From: Azophilus sp965220425
Lineage (GTDB): Bacteria; Pseudomonadota; Gammaproteobacteria; Pseudomonadales; Azotimanducaceae
Direction: 5' to 3'
Length of the DNA stretch: 64,000 nucleotides
Assembly: GCA_965220425.1 (NCBI GenBank)
Contig: OZ244830.1
Coordinates: 1,922,001-1,986,000 of the forward strand
The notes under the pieces: generated by a model
What the model saw: only the letters and a program-made list of their open reading frames with translations
Told to the model about the DNA's origin: nothing
Databases searched by the model: none
Position numbers and translations under genes: made by a program
In this document: in pieces, positions 11,101 to 19,382 of the stretch
Layout: each line of letters begins with the position of its first letter
Position numbering within the stretch: position 1 is the first letter of the stretch

Positions 11101-14100
11101 AACCTGCCGTCCGTCACGGAATGGACCTCGACGCGGTAGGTCGCCGAATCCCCGTTCCCGTCTGACGCCGTTACCGTAACGGCAATGCTCGCCGAGCCCG
11201 CTTCGCTCGCCGACGGCGCCTGGATGCCGTCCACGTCCGGGTCGGTGTCCAGCGCCACCTGGATGCCTTCCGTGTCCGGATCCGCATCCCCGGGCTGGAT
11301 GTCGACCGACGCATCGCTGTCGGAGGGCGTAGCGGTCACCGTGGTCAACGCCTGGCCGAGACTCCCTTCGCCCTCGTATTCGAGCTGAAACTTCGAGAAC
11401 GTGCCGATGTCGATTTCCGAGACACTGAGCGCATCCAGGGTGATCCGCTCGTCGGAAAGCGGCGGACGCTCGACATGGACGGCGTATGCCTGCTCCGCGC
11501 CGCTTTCCGCGGTGACCCGCACCGAGACCGTCGTGCGCTCGCCGTAGCTCAGGGCGACCTGATGGCCGGATTCTCCGGGGCGTGCGTCGGGCGGGCCGAT
11601 CGACACCGATGCTTCCCCGTAGCTCGCGGTCGCCGTTACCGTGGTCGTCTCGAGATCGAACGCCGCTGTCCCGGTGTATTCCGTGGTGTCGGGGGCGAAG
11701 GTCCCGATATCGATGTCGGTCAAGCTCAGCGCGCTGAGCGACGCGTCGTCGCTCAGGCGGTCGACCGAGACGGTATACACCGTGGTCCTGAGCCCGTTGG
11801 GGGAGGTGACCGTCACGGTGATGTCCTTGGGCGGCCCGAAGGCGAGGCTGACCTGATGACCGGTGTCCGTGCTGGCGTCGGCCGGCGTGATCGACACGTT
11901 GGCGCCGTTCTGGGCGGCGGTCGCGGTCACCGTGGTCATGGCGACATTGTCTGCCGCGTCGGCATTGTAATCCGTTCGCCGGGGGTCAAACGCACCCATG
12001 CTGATGTCGCTGAGATCCAGGACGGACAGCGACGAGTCGTATGCGGGCAGAAGGACGACGGCAAAGTCGACGAAGCGGCGGGGCCACCCGCCCGTCAACT
12101 CGTTGCTTCGGTAGGCGGTGGCGCTCAGGCGGTACGTACCCGGTTCGAGCGCTCGGTCGGCCAGCACGCCGTCTTGCACACCAAACAGGGAGTACGGCCC
12201 GGGCGCTTCCACCAGCCGCCAGGTCAGGTCGCTCGACTGGTTGGCGTCGGTGTGCAGCAACTCCATCAGCAAGGCCCCGACACCCGCTCCGGCGTCTACC
12301 TGGGCGGTGATTCCGTAGGCGCGGGTCGGACCGCCGGTCGTCTCGATCTCATCGCCGTCATGGAGCGCCCGGGTGGACGTGACGGCCTCGTTTGCGATCT
12401 CGACCAGCGAGAAGCCCGTGACGGGGCTCTCTACCAGGGCGGCGTCCTCCGGGGCGCCGGTGACCGTGAACCGCACCGTTTTTGTGCCGAACAACTGGGT
12501 TTTATCGTTGTCTGTGCGAAAAGCGGTCACGATCAGTTCGTGCTCGCCGTTGGGCAGGTCACCGTAATTGGGCAGCAGGGTGAACGGCCGGCTGTTGTCG
12601 AGCCGCGTCAGGGTCCGGCCGCCGCCGGAGAGCGCGAGCGACGCGGTAGAGATGCTGAACGTCAACGGCACCGCGCGGATGTTGACATCCCCGTGCAACC
12701 CGGTGAGGTCGAGCACGTCGCCATCGGCGATGGTGGTGGCGCCGCCGTCCCGGGTGATCAACTCCACGCGATCGATGGTATCGCGCCCGGGCTGTTCAAA
12801 TATGGTCTTGTCGACGGCGAACCATCGGCTCAGCCCACGCGCGGGCTGGCCGCGAACCTGCGGAATGGCCGTGACCCGGAATGTGCCGAACCGCAGCCTG
12901 CGCGCGCGCAGGTCTCCGTTGTCGTCGCCCAACAGGCTGAAGGGGCCGGTGAATTCCGTGCGGCCGATGGTCAGGGGTCCCGCCAGCGTCAGTGCGACAC
13001 TGTCCACTTCCTGTCCCTCGCGGAGGTTGGCGGTGATGTTGAAGTGGTCCGGCCGGTTTCGGGACGTCAGGCGGGCGCCTTCCGTCAACGTCAGGATGGC
13101 TTCGTCGTCCTCCCCGTCGATCAGCGCCAGGCTTTCCACCGGCGAAGTGTCGGCCTCCACAACGGTAAAATCCACGCTCAGCGCGGTGCCCGCCGTACCC
13201 CCCTTGTTATCCTCCGGGTAGGGTGTGGCGGTCAGGCGATACGAGCCCGCCGGGAGGATGGCGCCGCGCCCCCGGTCGCCGTAGAGCGTGAACGGGGCCG
13301 CATTGTCGGTACGGGATTCGGAAAGGGTCGGGGTGTCGGCGTCGGGCGGCGAGGTCAGCAAAAAGGCAACGCTGCCGGCGGCCGTACCGCCGGCGCTGCC
13401 GGCGCGGATGTTGAGCCGGTTCGTGGACAGCCCGGCGACGGTGAGCGAGGCGCCCGTCGCAACGGTCTGGACGACCGTTTCCGCGACCGGGTCGATGAGG
13501 TCGAACCCGGTGAGCGAGGCGGCCGAGGTCGACCCGCCGGTGACGGTGAACCGGAAGTCGAGGCCCGCCCGGGTGCTGCCGTTGCCGAAAAACCCGCTGT
13601 ACGGCGTCACCCGCAACCGGTACTCGCCGGATGGCAAGGCGCCGCCGCCCCCGTCGCCGTACAGTCGGTGGGGTGTGGCGTTGCTGATGCGGTTGGCCGG
13701 AGCCGGACCGCTCAGACTGAACCGGACGCTCGCGATGTCCGCGGCATCGACGTTGTCGAGACGAACGTCGAACGCCGTGGCCGAAGAACCGCTCAGGTCC
13801 ACCGTACGCCCATCGGCGAGGTCGGCGACGTGCGCACCGTCGAGGTCGACCAGCGTCGCGACCAGGCTGGCGCTGATCCGCTCCTCTGGAACGACGGCAA
13901 AGTCCACCGGGCCGAGCCAGGGGCGCGCCCGTTCGTAGACGCGGTCGAATCGTCCGAAATAACCCGTGAGCTGGGGGGTAAAGAAATCCGGGCAGCCCGT
14001 TCCGACGATGTCGAGGAGGCCGCCCGTGAGTACGCCGATCAGGTACTGGCTGTCGCCGACGGGCGCCCAGAGACCGGAGCCGCTACTGCCGCCTTGCATG

Positions 14101-15461
14101 GCCTGATAATCGTAGTTGACCTTGATGTGGCTCGGGTAGACCTCCTCCAGATTGGGCCAGTTCCGATAGCCGACGATGCTGGCGCGGCTGAACTTCTTCA
14201 GATCCCCTCTCGGGTGATGCACTCCAAAAACGCGATAGCTCTCGGGAAAGGTCGCCGTGGTCCACCCGGACAGGCCCGCTCCGGCGGCCGGGGGCTGGTT
14301 GAGGCGTGCGAAGACATAGTCGTGCTCGGCTATGCGGCCGCTGCTCAAAACGGTGGCGCCCCCGCCGGTCGTGATCACGCTTTCGGGGGCCGCGCCGTCG
14401 CAGCCCTGGCGCTCGAAGAACCAGTGAAAGATCATGGTCGACGCCTCCCGCTGGTTTTCGACGCAGTGGTCCGCGGTCAGGAAAAAGGGAATCTGCGAAT
14501 CGGGATCGGCGTCGGAGAGCAGCGTACCGGAACAGGCCCCGGTGCGTCCTCCCGCAACGGTGAAGAGGTATTTCGCCACGCTCGCACGGACCGGTTCGGA
14601 GACCGCCTCGGCCGCACAGGCGACATCGACCTGGCAATAGCCCGACCGTCCGATTCCGGTCGCGGTGATCCTGGTGGGGTCGGCGTCGAGGTGAGAGATG
14701 AGAGGCACGCCGAGTTTCAACCCCTCGGACTGCGCTTGCGGCGGCAGGTAGATCTCGATGGCGACGGCGTCGCCCGCCACGATGGGCGACCAGTACAATG
14801 CGGCCCCTTCTCCGACCCGGTCGGCGAGCGCCTCATCGGCTCCGATCGGGCCGACCGCGCCATCGGGGTTCTCCGGGTTGTAGAAGCGCAACTCGGCGCC
14901 CTCCGGCAGGGCGTCGATGGAAAGCAGCACGCGCAGCGCCTGTGCTCCGGGCGAGCGCAGTCCAAGCACGGACACCTGGCCGCCGTGCGCGGCCGGGTCC
15001 CAGTACAGGTCATCGGCGCTCACGCGTTCCGCGTAGCGGCCGGGCACGTCGCGCCCAAAGCCGACAGGGTGGGCCAGGAAGCGGGTCGAGGCTTCGGCCC
15101 GCTGCCGTTCCGCCTCGCGCTCGGCATCGGACACCGGCGGCAATTCGATCAGCGGATACGGCCAGGCGCCGCCGGCCTTCAACTTGATTGAAGCCGGGCG
15201 CGGCTTTGCCTGGCGCAGGTCGCCGCTCTTGCGCTTGGTGTCGATCGACTCGGCAGGCGCTTTGCCGGCCGCTTCGACCGGCGCATCGTGCCAGACCTCG
15301 CCGGGCACGTTCACAACGGGTACCCGCGGCGGGCCGGCGTTCCCTTCGACACCCGCGAGATCCGGCGCCGACAACAAGACGATGGCGGCGAATACCGCGG
15401 TACGGACCGCGGGAGTTCCGCTAGCCGGGAAGGAACTCATCGCCCTGTCCACGTCTCGCAA
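5163..15461 (-). CDS. Giant secreted protein: trypsin-like protease, SRCR, Calx-beta array, FN3
   Basis: 3432 codons counted from a TTG at 15461; an ATG at 15440 is an alternative start. An N-terminal signal-like segment (FAAIVLLSAP) is followed by a lysyl-endopeptidase-like S1 domain with His332 (TADHC), Asp381 (EHDYVFA) and Ser460 (GGSSGSG). Next come IgG-like repeats, cadherin-like beta-sandwich repeats (about 1140-1450), one SRCR domain (about 1452-1565, RLVDGEAPDQGRLEVWHDGR with conserved Cys), and many Calx-beta repeats (about 1567-2980, recurring EDDD/GDDD ends). Then a fibronectin III domain (about 2984-3082), a Gly/Ser linker, a BIG/cadherin-like domain and a two-repeat C-terminal domain (RVINRSGEAGEVTIAAIDDA). 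It is probably exported and either surface-bound or shed; the substrate is unknown. Confidence 0.9.
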   Translation of the reverse strand: MRDVDRAMSSFPASGTPAVRTAVFAAIVLLSAPDLAGVEGNAGPPRVPVVNVPGEVWHDAPVEAAGKAPAESIDTKRKSGDLRQAKPRPASIKLKAGGAWPYPLIELPPVSDAEREAERQRAEASTRFLAHPVGFGRDVPGRYAERVSADDLYWDPAAHGGQVSVLGLRSPGAQALRVLLSIDALPEGAELRFYNPENPDGAVGPIGADEALADRVGEGAALYWSPIVAGDAVAIEIYLPPQAQSEGLKLGVPLISHLDADPTRITATGIGRSGYCQVDVACAAEAVSEPVRASVAKYLFTVAGGRTGACSGTLLSDADPDSQIPFFLTADHCVENQREASTMIFHWFFERQGCDGAAPESVITTGGGATVLSSGRIAEHDYVFARLNQPPAAGAGLSGWTTATFPESYRVFGVHHPRGDLKKFSRASIVGYRNWPNLEEVYPSHIKVNYDYQAMQGGSSGSGLWAPVGDSQYLIGVLTGGLLDIVGTGCPDFFTPQLTGYFGRFDRVYERARPWLGPVDFAVVPEERISASLVATLVDLDGAHVADLADGRTVDLSGSSATAFDVRLDNVDAADIASVRFSLSGPAPANRISNATPHRLYGDGGGGALPSGEYRLRVTPYSGFFGNGSTRAGLDFRFTVTGGSTSAASLTGFDLIDPVAETVVQTVATGASLTVAGLSTNRLNIRAGSAGGTAAGSVAFLLTSPPDADTPTLSESRTDNAAPFTLYGDRGRGAILPAGSYRLTATPYPEDNKGGTAGTALSVDFTVVEADTSPVESLALIDGEDDEAILTLTEGARLTSRNRPDHFNITANLREGQEVDSVALTLAGPLTIGRTEFTGPFSLLGDDNGDLRARRLRFGTFRVTAIPQVRGQPARGLSRWFAVDKTIFEQPGRDTIDRVELITRDGGATTIADGDVLDLTGLHGDVNIRAVPLTFSISTASLALSGGGRTLTRLDNSRPFTLLPNYGDLPNGEHELIVTAFRTDNDKTQLFGTKTVRFTVTGAPEDAALVESPVTGFSLVEIANEAVTSTRALHDGDEIETTGGPTRAYGITAQVDAGAGVGALLMELLHTDANQSSDLTWRLVEAPGPYSLFGVQDGVLADRALEPGTYRLSATAYRSNELTGGWPRRFVDFAVVLLPAYDSSLSVLDLSDISMGAFDPRRTDYNADAADNVAMTTVTATAAQNGANVSITPADASTDTGHQVSLAFGPPKDITVTVTSPNGLRTTVYTVSVDRLSDDASLSALSLTDIDIGTFAPDTTEYTGTAAFDLETTTVTATASYGEASVSIGPPDARPGESGHQVALSYGERTTVSVRVTAESGAEQAYAVHVERPPLSDERITLDALSVSEIDIGTFSKFQLEYEGEGSLGQALTTVTATPSDSDASVDIQPGDADPDTEGIQVALDTDPDVDGIQAPSASEAGSASIAVTVTASDGNGDSATYRVEVHSVTDGRLRLVDGEAPDQGRLEVWHDGRWGTVCDDRWKFNGNNAVVACRQLGYAGAIDHNSAYDLRSGKFHFPSSDGEHWLDDLECRGEEARLVDCPHSDWGDHNCFSLEAVGVWCDPSPPVHVAIEADPDPVSEGETATFTLTRDGLADDALQVKVRVAESGAMIDGTPPETVDFAPLQNDAVLSVPTVNDTQAEAASVITAEVVIGNRYEPMTPSTALRTVQDDADLAALSRLALSGVDFGRFASETLSYAATVDAGTASTTVSANANDSGSTVSILPADADGQTERHEVDLPAGETTEITVTVTASDSTVRVYTVAVTRPFPPAEIAIEAAADAALEGTNFDAVFTLRRTVETRGALTVAVAVTEVGRYIDGAAPTTVEFGAGAALAELRVPIENDAVIEADGAVTATVGAGTGYVVGAAATATVQLTNDDAASFGLTADRSVLTEANAGSATLTVDTGGNVFDSIQTINFVHSGSAEAGRDYRLSPQPLTLDAGARSATAALTVLDDDVDDDAESIEIDGSHGGDPFGDPFSIEIVDDDTRGVSPSETALTVPEGGSGSFTVHLESAPTVRVTVMVTLSPANPDIVVSPLSLRFDANNWNVSRGVTVTGREDNDALTDRTMLQFSVRGGDYEAETVAGVDVTVTDNDFPVLAVADTQAAEDAGTISFAVTLDPAAEVAVTVGYATADGTADAGSDYSGTSGTLTIDAGDTSATIEVPILDDADLEPAETFSLTLSGASAPATLTGGRSAATGTIPANDLPQVTVSFGQANYTASEGASATVTVRLNEAPQRDVAIPLTAEDASGATDADWSGAPPRLEFGPLETEKSFAVTAAADAVDDDNEAVSLGFGTLPEGVSAGAIPGATVTIGDDDTRGVAVSAQSLAVPEGDAATYTVRLESEPTDRVTVTVSENPASDDIGVSPATLQFTSGNWDRPVPVGVTAREDTDALTDATTLEHAVSGGDYEGTAASDVAVTVVENEASVLSIDDVRAREDTGTLTFTVRLSLAAGSEATADYQTVDGTASAGSDYVAASGTVRIPAGQTTAEIAVTLTDDGDDEDDETFEVRLSDASVATLAGGRSAATVTIEDDDAPEVSVSFEAADYAVSEGDSVRVTVRLDGAPERSLEIPLTAQGADGATGSDWSGVPAQLAFGAADTERRFTVTAVNDPEDDDGEAVALGFGALPERVRLGATPTATIALGDDDHPYLDARFAAADATASEGGAGASVTLSLSAPPERALEIPVVVRGTDGARPADWSVPERLAFGASDTERSFTVNAVDDAVDDDGEGMEIAFGRLPERVSEGMPAQVAVALEDDDERGVAVSEQSLDVPEGGAATYTVRLESAPTARVTITVEERPPSSDIRVNPASLRFDADDWHAPRAVTVEAAEDSDALTDETTLEHRVRGGDYEGEPADSVDVAVTENETPVLTIADARAAEGGTLIFPVGLSLAAATDVLVDYTTADGTAVSRTDYEGAVGTLALVAGALSGEIAVAALDDAENEADETFTVRLSGALGATLAGGGATATGTIEDDDGPPGPPRALAARANGTDRIDLSWQAPENGGDTPIVAYRIEWSPDGSTGWFELVDNTGATDTRHNDRSGLDPGETRHYRVSAINGAGAGAVSEVAGATTATTGGGGSGGGGSGGGGGGGGAANIPPVVEREVGPQTLAAGDVLELDITLHFYDRNQRALDYSVVSSNTAVATVAVSRQGVLTIRGVARGVAVVTLTAADRRDERVSQTFVVTVTGPALAPLFLAASDASGRQGFLRVINRSGEAGEVTIAAIDDAGEQRGSLTLAMGANETAHFNSNDLERGNADKGLTGEVEAGAGDWRLVLESELEFEVLSYIRTADGFLTSMHDLAPGDGHSHRVAIFNPGSNPNQVSGLRLVNPGTEDAEVTIAGVDDAGASPGSAVVLTVPAGASRTILAANLENGGEGLSGALGDGTGKWRLTVDSDQSIAVMSLLSSPTGHLTNLSTVPDRGEL

Positions 15462-15474
15462 CCGCTCTCGGTAA

Positions 15475-16320
15475 GCCGGGTCTCAAGCACACTCGGAGGA
15501 CATCAAGGCGGTACCACCGAATTGCGGCGAGCAGCTCTGCCCGGCATCGCATCGCCAACGCGTGTCCGCAAGCGAAAGTCGATTTTCCCACGGCGTGTCG
15601 TCCCAACGTGCCTCTACAGGGAGTGCCTGCCGGTTGCGGTCGAGGTTTCGGCCAGACGCCCCGAAGGCGCCCACGGCCGCACGTCACCGGCGCCGACCCG
15701 ATATCCGGCGCCCGTGCGCCGCCAGCGATATCGCGTAGCGCGGTGCGGTACCGACGTGCCGCGACCACGATTCCGATCAGCATAGTTCGAAGGCAATTCT
15801 ATCGGAACTTTGCACCGCAGGGGACAACGAATAGGGACGACGTCACCAGGGAGAAATCGCTTTGCCGGGTTGGCGGCGGCGTCACGGCACGATGCACGCG
15901 CACCGGTAGCAGGAATTTCTGTCGAGATACTTCCCGCCTGGAAGCGCACAGCGACGATGTTTGCTACGTCGCGCCCGTCGTGTCCGCCCGCACGGGCAAG
16001 TCGTTCGAAGCAGACATCGTCACCAGACAATCCGCACTGGCGGTCTGTCGGACTTGTGGGTACTGCCAGGGTTTGCAAGGAGGAGAAAAAAGCGGCTTGA
16101 ACGTCCCAGTCCGAAATTTTAGATACAGACAACTTGATACATGGTTACAAAGTAGGCGTCGAACGCAAGGGGCCTCGTCGATTCATCCGACGCCGCAAGG
16201 CGATCGGAGTGCCTCAATATCAGGCCAGTCCTGTCGTGCACGCACGACAAGACAAAAATCGAAAAAGAGCCCATATGGGTCCAGGATACGGATCTGTTCA
16301 TTTGGTATTTGAGCACAGAA
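15475..16320. other. About 850 bp without a recognisable gene
   Basis: Open frames here show no recognisable domain, start context or codon pattern. The stretch holds the upstream region of the giant secreted-protein gene. Base composition falls towards its right end, with short AT-rich patches near 16115-16145 and 16250-16330. I see no RNA gene, array or clear repeat. Confidence 0.5.
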
Positions 16321-16324
16321 CAAC

Positions 16325-16531
16325 GTGTTAAAGTATGCAGTGGGGCGTTCGCCCGTCGCTGCATCGATGTCGGCGAACGGCTACGCGGCAGGGCCGTGGT
16401 CGGACGGCGAGACGCTGTGGGTGGTCGACGAAGCGGATCGGAAGACGTACGCGTACGCGGTGCCCGGACTGCGCAATCGTGCTCAAGCCCGCCACGATAC
16501 CTGGTTTTTGACGGTTGCCGGTGCAGCGTAA
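16325..16531 (+). pseudogene. Fragment of a repeat-type secreted protein (SDGETLWV repeat)
   Basis: The frame contains ANGYAAGPWSDGETLWVVDE then ADRKTYAYAVPG. This is one unit of the SDGETLWVAD...YAY repeat found in large secreted or propeller-like proteins. Only about one repeat is present, with unrelated residues on both sides, so I read it as a relic. Confidence 0.5.
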
Positions 16532-16645
16532 TTGGCGGGATTTGTTCTCGCCCAAACGTCGTGGACGACTGGGGCCAAAGGGTCCTTCTACCGAACTGAT
16601 TGCGGCCATCGTGGAAATGAAGCGAATGAATCCGCGCATTGACCT
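16518..16645 (+). pseudogene. Integrase-type transposase fragment
   Basis: The frame reads RNWRDLFSPKRRGRLGPKGP then STELIAAIVEMKRMNPR. This resembles the N-terminal part of a family of rve-domain transposase-like proteins (pattern RRGRPGPKGPSAELI..IVEMKRRNPRFG). The catalytic DDE domain is absent and sense is lost after 16645. The assignment is from memory of the family pattern. Confidence 0.45.
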
Positions 16646-16721
16646 GGTGGTCGCATATCAGCCCGCATATCTCGCCAAGTCGCTTGTTGAGCCACTGAAT
16701 GTCATTGCGTTTCAATCAGGT

Positions 16722-16743
16722 ACCTCCGCTTTTTGGAGGTTTT
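16722..16743 (+). terminator. Small hairpin followed by T-run
   Basis: ACCTCC (16722-16727) pairs with GGAGGT (16735-16740) around a 7-base loop and is followed by TTT. It is a short stem and only a weak candidate for an intrinsic terminator. Confidence 0.3.
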
Positions 16744-16959
16744 GCCGGGTACAGACTGCGCTGGCCGCGCCCTCGCTGGTCTTTTGCCCGCGTGCGCGCA
16801 CGTGCTCGCTCCACCATAGGCGGGGCTATGCTTTAAGCTCGCGAGCACGCGCACGGAGCCCTCAGCCGGGGAGCGCGAGGGGCTTGCCTCTCGCATGTGA
16901 ACCAGAAAATCCTGCGCGATCATCGCGGCCCTTGGTGAGATATGCGGGCTAGGTCCCGA

Positions 16960-17095
16960 TAGGAGCGAGAGAGGACGCGCAGGGGCCAGCCGAGGACATC
17001 GTCCTTGTCGTGATAGTTGTGCCATTCGAAACGGTCGTCATCGGGATCGATGGCCTGGATGGCGGATTCGTAGTGTCCCGCTACGAACATCGGGA
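16960..17095 (-). pseudogene. Internal fragment of a conserved hypothetical (hydrolase-like) protein
   Basis: The minus frame reads CNIPMFVAGHYESAIQAIDP then DDDRFEWHNYHDKDDVLGWP then LRVLSRSYRDL. The YDKDDVLGYPL...LS.SY pattern is familiar from conserved hypothetical esterase-like proteins. No start is present, and the fragment ends near the 3' end of the fic-like gene. The assignment is a weak recollection; that it is a fragment is clear. Confidence 0.4.
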
Positions 17096-17128
17096 TGTTG
17101 CAGCCCGGACCGTTCCGGGATTCAGCCC

Positions 17129-18529
17129 CTACCCGCGGCCCTCCCAGACTTCCCGCCAGGCGTCGAACTCGCGGGGCGACACGCGGTAACGGGCATAGTT
17201 ACCTTCATGGAGGCCAAGGAGTTCCGTCTCGGCGATTTCGAGGAAGCGGGCGCGGTCGCCGGCCTCCACATTCGCCTCGACCCAGACGGCAACCCGGGCA
17301 GCGGCCGATTCGACGTCCAGGCGCCTGCGAACCACTTCGCCAATGAGTTCGCGCAATGCGTCGCGGTGGAGAAACCGGAACGGGTCCGGCTCGCCGACCA
17401 ACTGCCTGATCGCGCCGTAGCGGGCCGCGGAACGTTCGTAGGCCCAGATGAAGAGGTCTTTCATCAGGCTGATGTCGTTCTGCTCATATACCATCAGGAG
17501 CGCATCGGTGTAGTAGTCGCGCGGCACGTCGTTGAACGAGAGTGGCGCAAGATCGTGCTTGATGAGGGGTATGTTCGCCGCGAGGCGCGAGACTCTCTTG
17601 TTGACGTCGTCGAACGCCTGGACATACGGCAGTTGAACGAGGCAGAACAGCGCCTGTTCGAGCGGGTGATGGATCGCCTGCGCCATGGCGAGGACGCGGT
17701 TGAAGCACTGCTCCACCTGCGCCGGCACTTCGGGAGGGCGGTAGGCGGAGGCGCCGATGCCGACGGCCATCGTTCTCAACCGGCCCGGGGCCGCGGGGTC
17801 CGGCAGCAGGTTTTCCGCCAGTATCGCGTGCAGGTTGAGGATGGTGCGGCGATTGAGTGCGACGTCGTCCGCGCTCTCGACGAGGAACTCGATGGCGTGC
17901 TTGTGGTTGAGGATCATCTGCGTCTCCCGGATGTCCCGGCCGGCCGCCGGATCTCCCAGTTCGATCAGGCGTTTGGTGTCGAGCAGGGAATAGGTATTGC
18001 CTTCCAGGCGGCTCGAGTTCCAGGACAGGTCGATGAGCATCCGGTCCAGGATTCTCCGGGCATGGGCGCCGGCGGGTTGCGGCGTCTCGTGGAACTCCCC
18101 CAGACTGCGAAACCTTGTCCGTTCCTCGGCCGAAAGGTAGGCGCTGACGTTCGGGCGGTAATCGTCGATGAACTCGCGCCGATACCCGACGGGCAGGCGC
18201 TGACCGGGGGGCTGCGAGAGGTACCGTTGCCGCAACTCGTCGCGAAGCCGGACGAGATGTTCTGGAACGACGCCGGCCCTTATGGTTACCGTGGGTGGTC
18301 CGGCGCGGGCCTGGACCCGGACATCTGCGGTTGGGGGTAGCCGGTATACGGTACTCCGTCCCCGTCCTTGCCTGATGACTCGACCCATGGCGACGAGCCG
18401 CCCGAGCCGGTATTGAAGGGTGCGCCGCGGCATCGCGCCATCGAGTTCACGGGCGATGGTCTTCACGCTGATGCCGTCGGGATGACGGCCGACGACCGCT
18501 TCGATGTCGCTGAACCTGTTCTCGAGCAT
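17129..18529 (-). CDS. Fic-domain protein with N-terminal winged helix and altered Fic motif
   Basis: 466 codons from ATG at 18529. Residues 1-65 look like a winged helix (DGISVKTIARELDGAMPRRT ... YRLGRLVAMGRVIRQGRG) and the C-terminal half is a Fic fold. Fic proteins transfer AMP or related groups to target hydroxyls. The signature HPFx(D/E)GN(G/K)R appears here as QAFDDVNKR, so the catalytic His is Gln and the first Gly is Val. An inhibitory-helix motif SSRLEGN (S/TxxxE) is present near residue 200. It may be a regulator or a non-AMPylating Fic protein. Upstream TTGCGC repeats suggest autoregulation by the winged helix (inferred). Confidence 0.85.
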   Translation of the reverse strand: MLENRFSDIEAVVGRHPDGISVKTIARELDGAMPRRTLQYRLGRLVAMGRVIRQGRGRSTVYRLPPTADVRVQARAGPPTVTIRAGVVPEHLVRLRDELRQRYLSQPPGQRLPVGYRREFIDDYRPNVSAYLSAEERTRFRSLGEFHETPQPAGAHARRILDRMLIDLSWNSSRLEGNTYSLLDTKRLIELGDPAAGRDIRETQMILNHKHAIEFLVESADDVALNRRTILNLHAILAENLLPDPAAPGRLRTMAVGIGASAYRPPEVPAQVEQCFNRVLAMAQAIHHPLEQALFCLVQLPYVQAFDDVNKRVSRLAANIPLIKHDLAPLSFNDVPRDYYTDALLMVYEQNDISLMKDLFIWAYERSAARYGAIRQLVGEPDPFRFLHRDALRELIGEVVRRRLDVESAAARVAVWVEANVEAGDRARFLEIAETELLGLHEGNYARYRVSPREFDAWREVWEGRG

Positions 18530-18543
18530 TGGATACTGTAAAG

Positions 18544-18644
18544 TTGCGCGGTTTGCGCAATTTTTGCACGGTACGATTTATCGCGCAATTTATGTTGCGC
18601 GTTCAAGTGGCCGTGCGTCCTAATTCGCGCAATAGGTTGCGCGA
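18544..18644 (-). promoter_or_regulatory. Array of TTGCGC inverted repeats upstream of the fic-like gene
   Basis: Copies: TTGCGCG at 18544, TTGCGCAA at 18553, CGCGCAA at 18582 paired with TTGCGCG at 18595 (6-base spacer), and CGCGCAA at 18626 paired with TTGCGCG at 18637 (4-base spacer). The array begins 15 bases upstream of the fic-like start codon. Repeated inverted half-sites this close to a winged-helix gene look like an autoregulatory operator. Confidence 0.6.
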
Positions 18645-18995
18645 CTGGTTTACGCGGGGGCGCCTCTACAGGTTCTTGCCGGAATGGGCGGCGAAGAAAA
18701 CAAGGGAGACGGGGACATACCGGCTGAACGTGTCCAAAGGTGCGGCGAGTCTTCCGAACGCCGCTCAGTCATATTGGCAGAGAGGGCACCAGCTAATTCG
18801 GACGGAATTGGGACGTCCAGCGATCGATGGGGCGAACGCCACTGGGGGCAGCCTGGGGATGCGGGCGGCGGGATGGCAAAGGCGGGAGTCTGGCCGAGAG
18901 ACCTGTGGAGCTTTACGATGCGGCAGATTTGTTCTGGGAGTCGGGTCGCGGCGCTGTCCGCCGATTTCTCCCAATGGAAGACCATGAGGCGCGCG

Positions 18996-19382
18996 ATGAA
19001 ACGATACGTTGACCCTACGGAACAGCTTGTAACTGAGATATTCACGCGCGACATCAGCCGATCGGTGGAGTTCTACTGCAAACTCGGTTTCGAGCTGTTG
19101 AGAGACGATGGCGGATTCGTGGAGTTTGGCTGGGAAGGCCATCGCCTTTTCTTGAGCGATGAGTTCAAAGAGAAGATGACTGCCGCTACCGGATTGCCAC
19201 AAGGGAATATCAGGGTAATGGTGCCAAACGTGGATGACTATTGGGCGTTGTCCCGGGAAATGGGCGCTCACGTTCTGTCGCCAATCAACGATCAGCCCTA
19301 TGGTCTGCGGGATTTCACCATAGCCGACCCAGACGGATTCGGAATCAGGTTTGGGACTCGATTGAACGACCTGGCTGAGTAA
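18996..19382 (+). CDS. VOC (glyoxalase/bleomycin-resistance) family protein
   Basis: ATG at 18996 has GAGG six bases upstream and gives 128 codons. It has the half-module signatures of the vicinal-oxygen-chelate fold: EIFTRDISRSVEFYCKLGFE, then VEFGWEGHRLFLSD, then LRDFTIADPDGFGIRFG. Proteins of this length act as glyoxalases, dioxygenases or antibiotic-binding proteins; the substrate cannot be told here. Longer upstream frames run into the fic-like gene's control region and are unlikely. Confidence 0.8.
   Translation: MKRYVDPTEQLVTEIFTRDISRSVEFYCKLGFELLRDDGGFVEFGWEGHRLFLSDEFKEKMTAATGLPQGNIRVMVPNVDDYWALSREMGAHVLSPINDQPYGLRDFTIADPDGFGIRFGTRLNDLAE

Noticed and set aside
5205..15191. Very long plus-strand open frames (up to 1238 codons) opposite the giant secreted-protein gene
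   Set aside because: They are antisense to a gene with clear domain homology throughout, and are rich in Arg/Pro as expected for shadow frames in high-GC DNA.
15608..16312. 234-codon plus-strand frame
   Set aside because: Composition is Arg/Ser/Cys-rich without motif, and no start signal or neighbours support it.
16790..16860. Inverted repeat GTGCTCGC/GCGAGCAC as an RNA gene or terminator
   Set aside because: The match is short and imperfect beyond eight bases, there is no T-run, and no flanking gene needs it.
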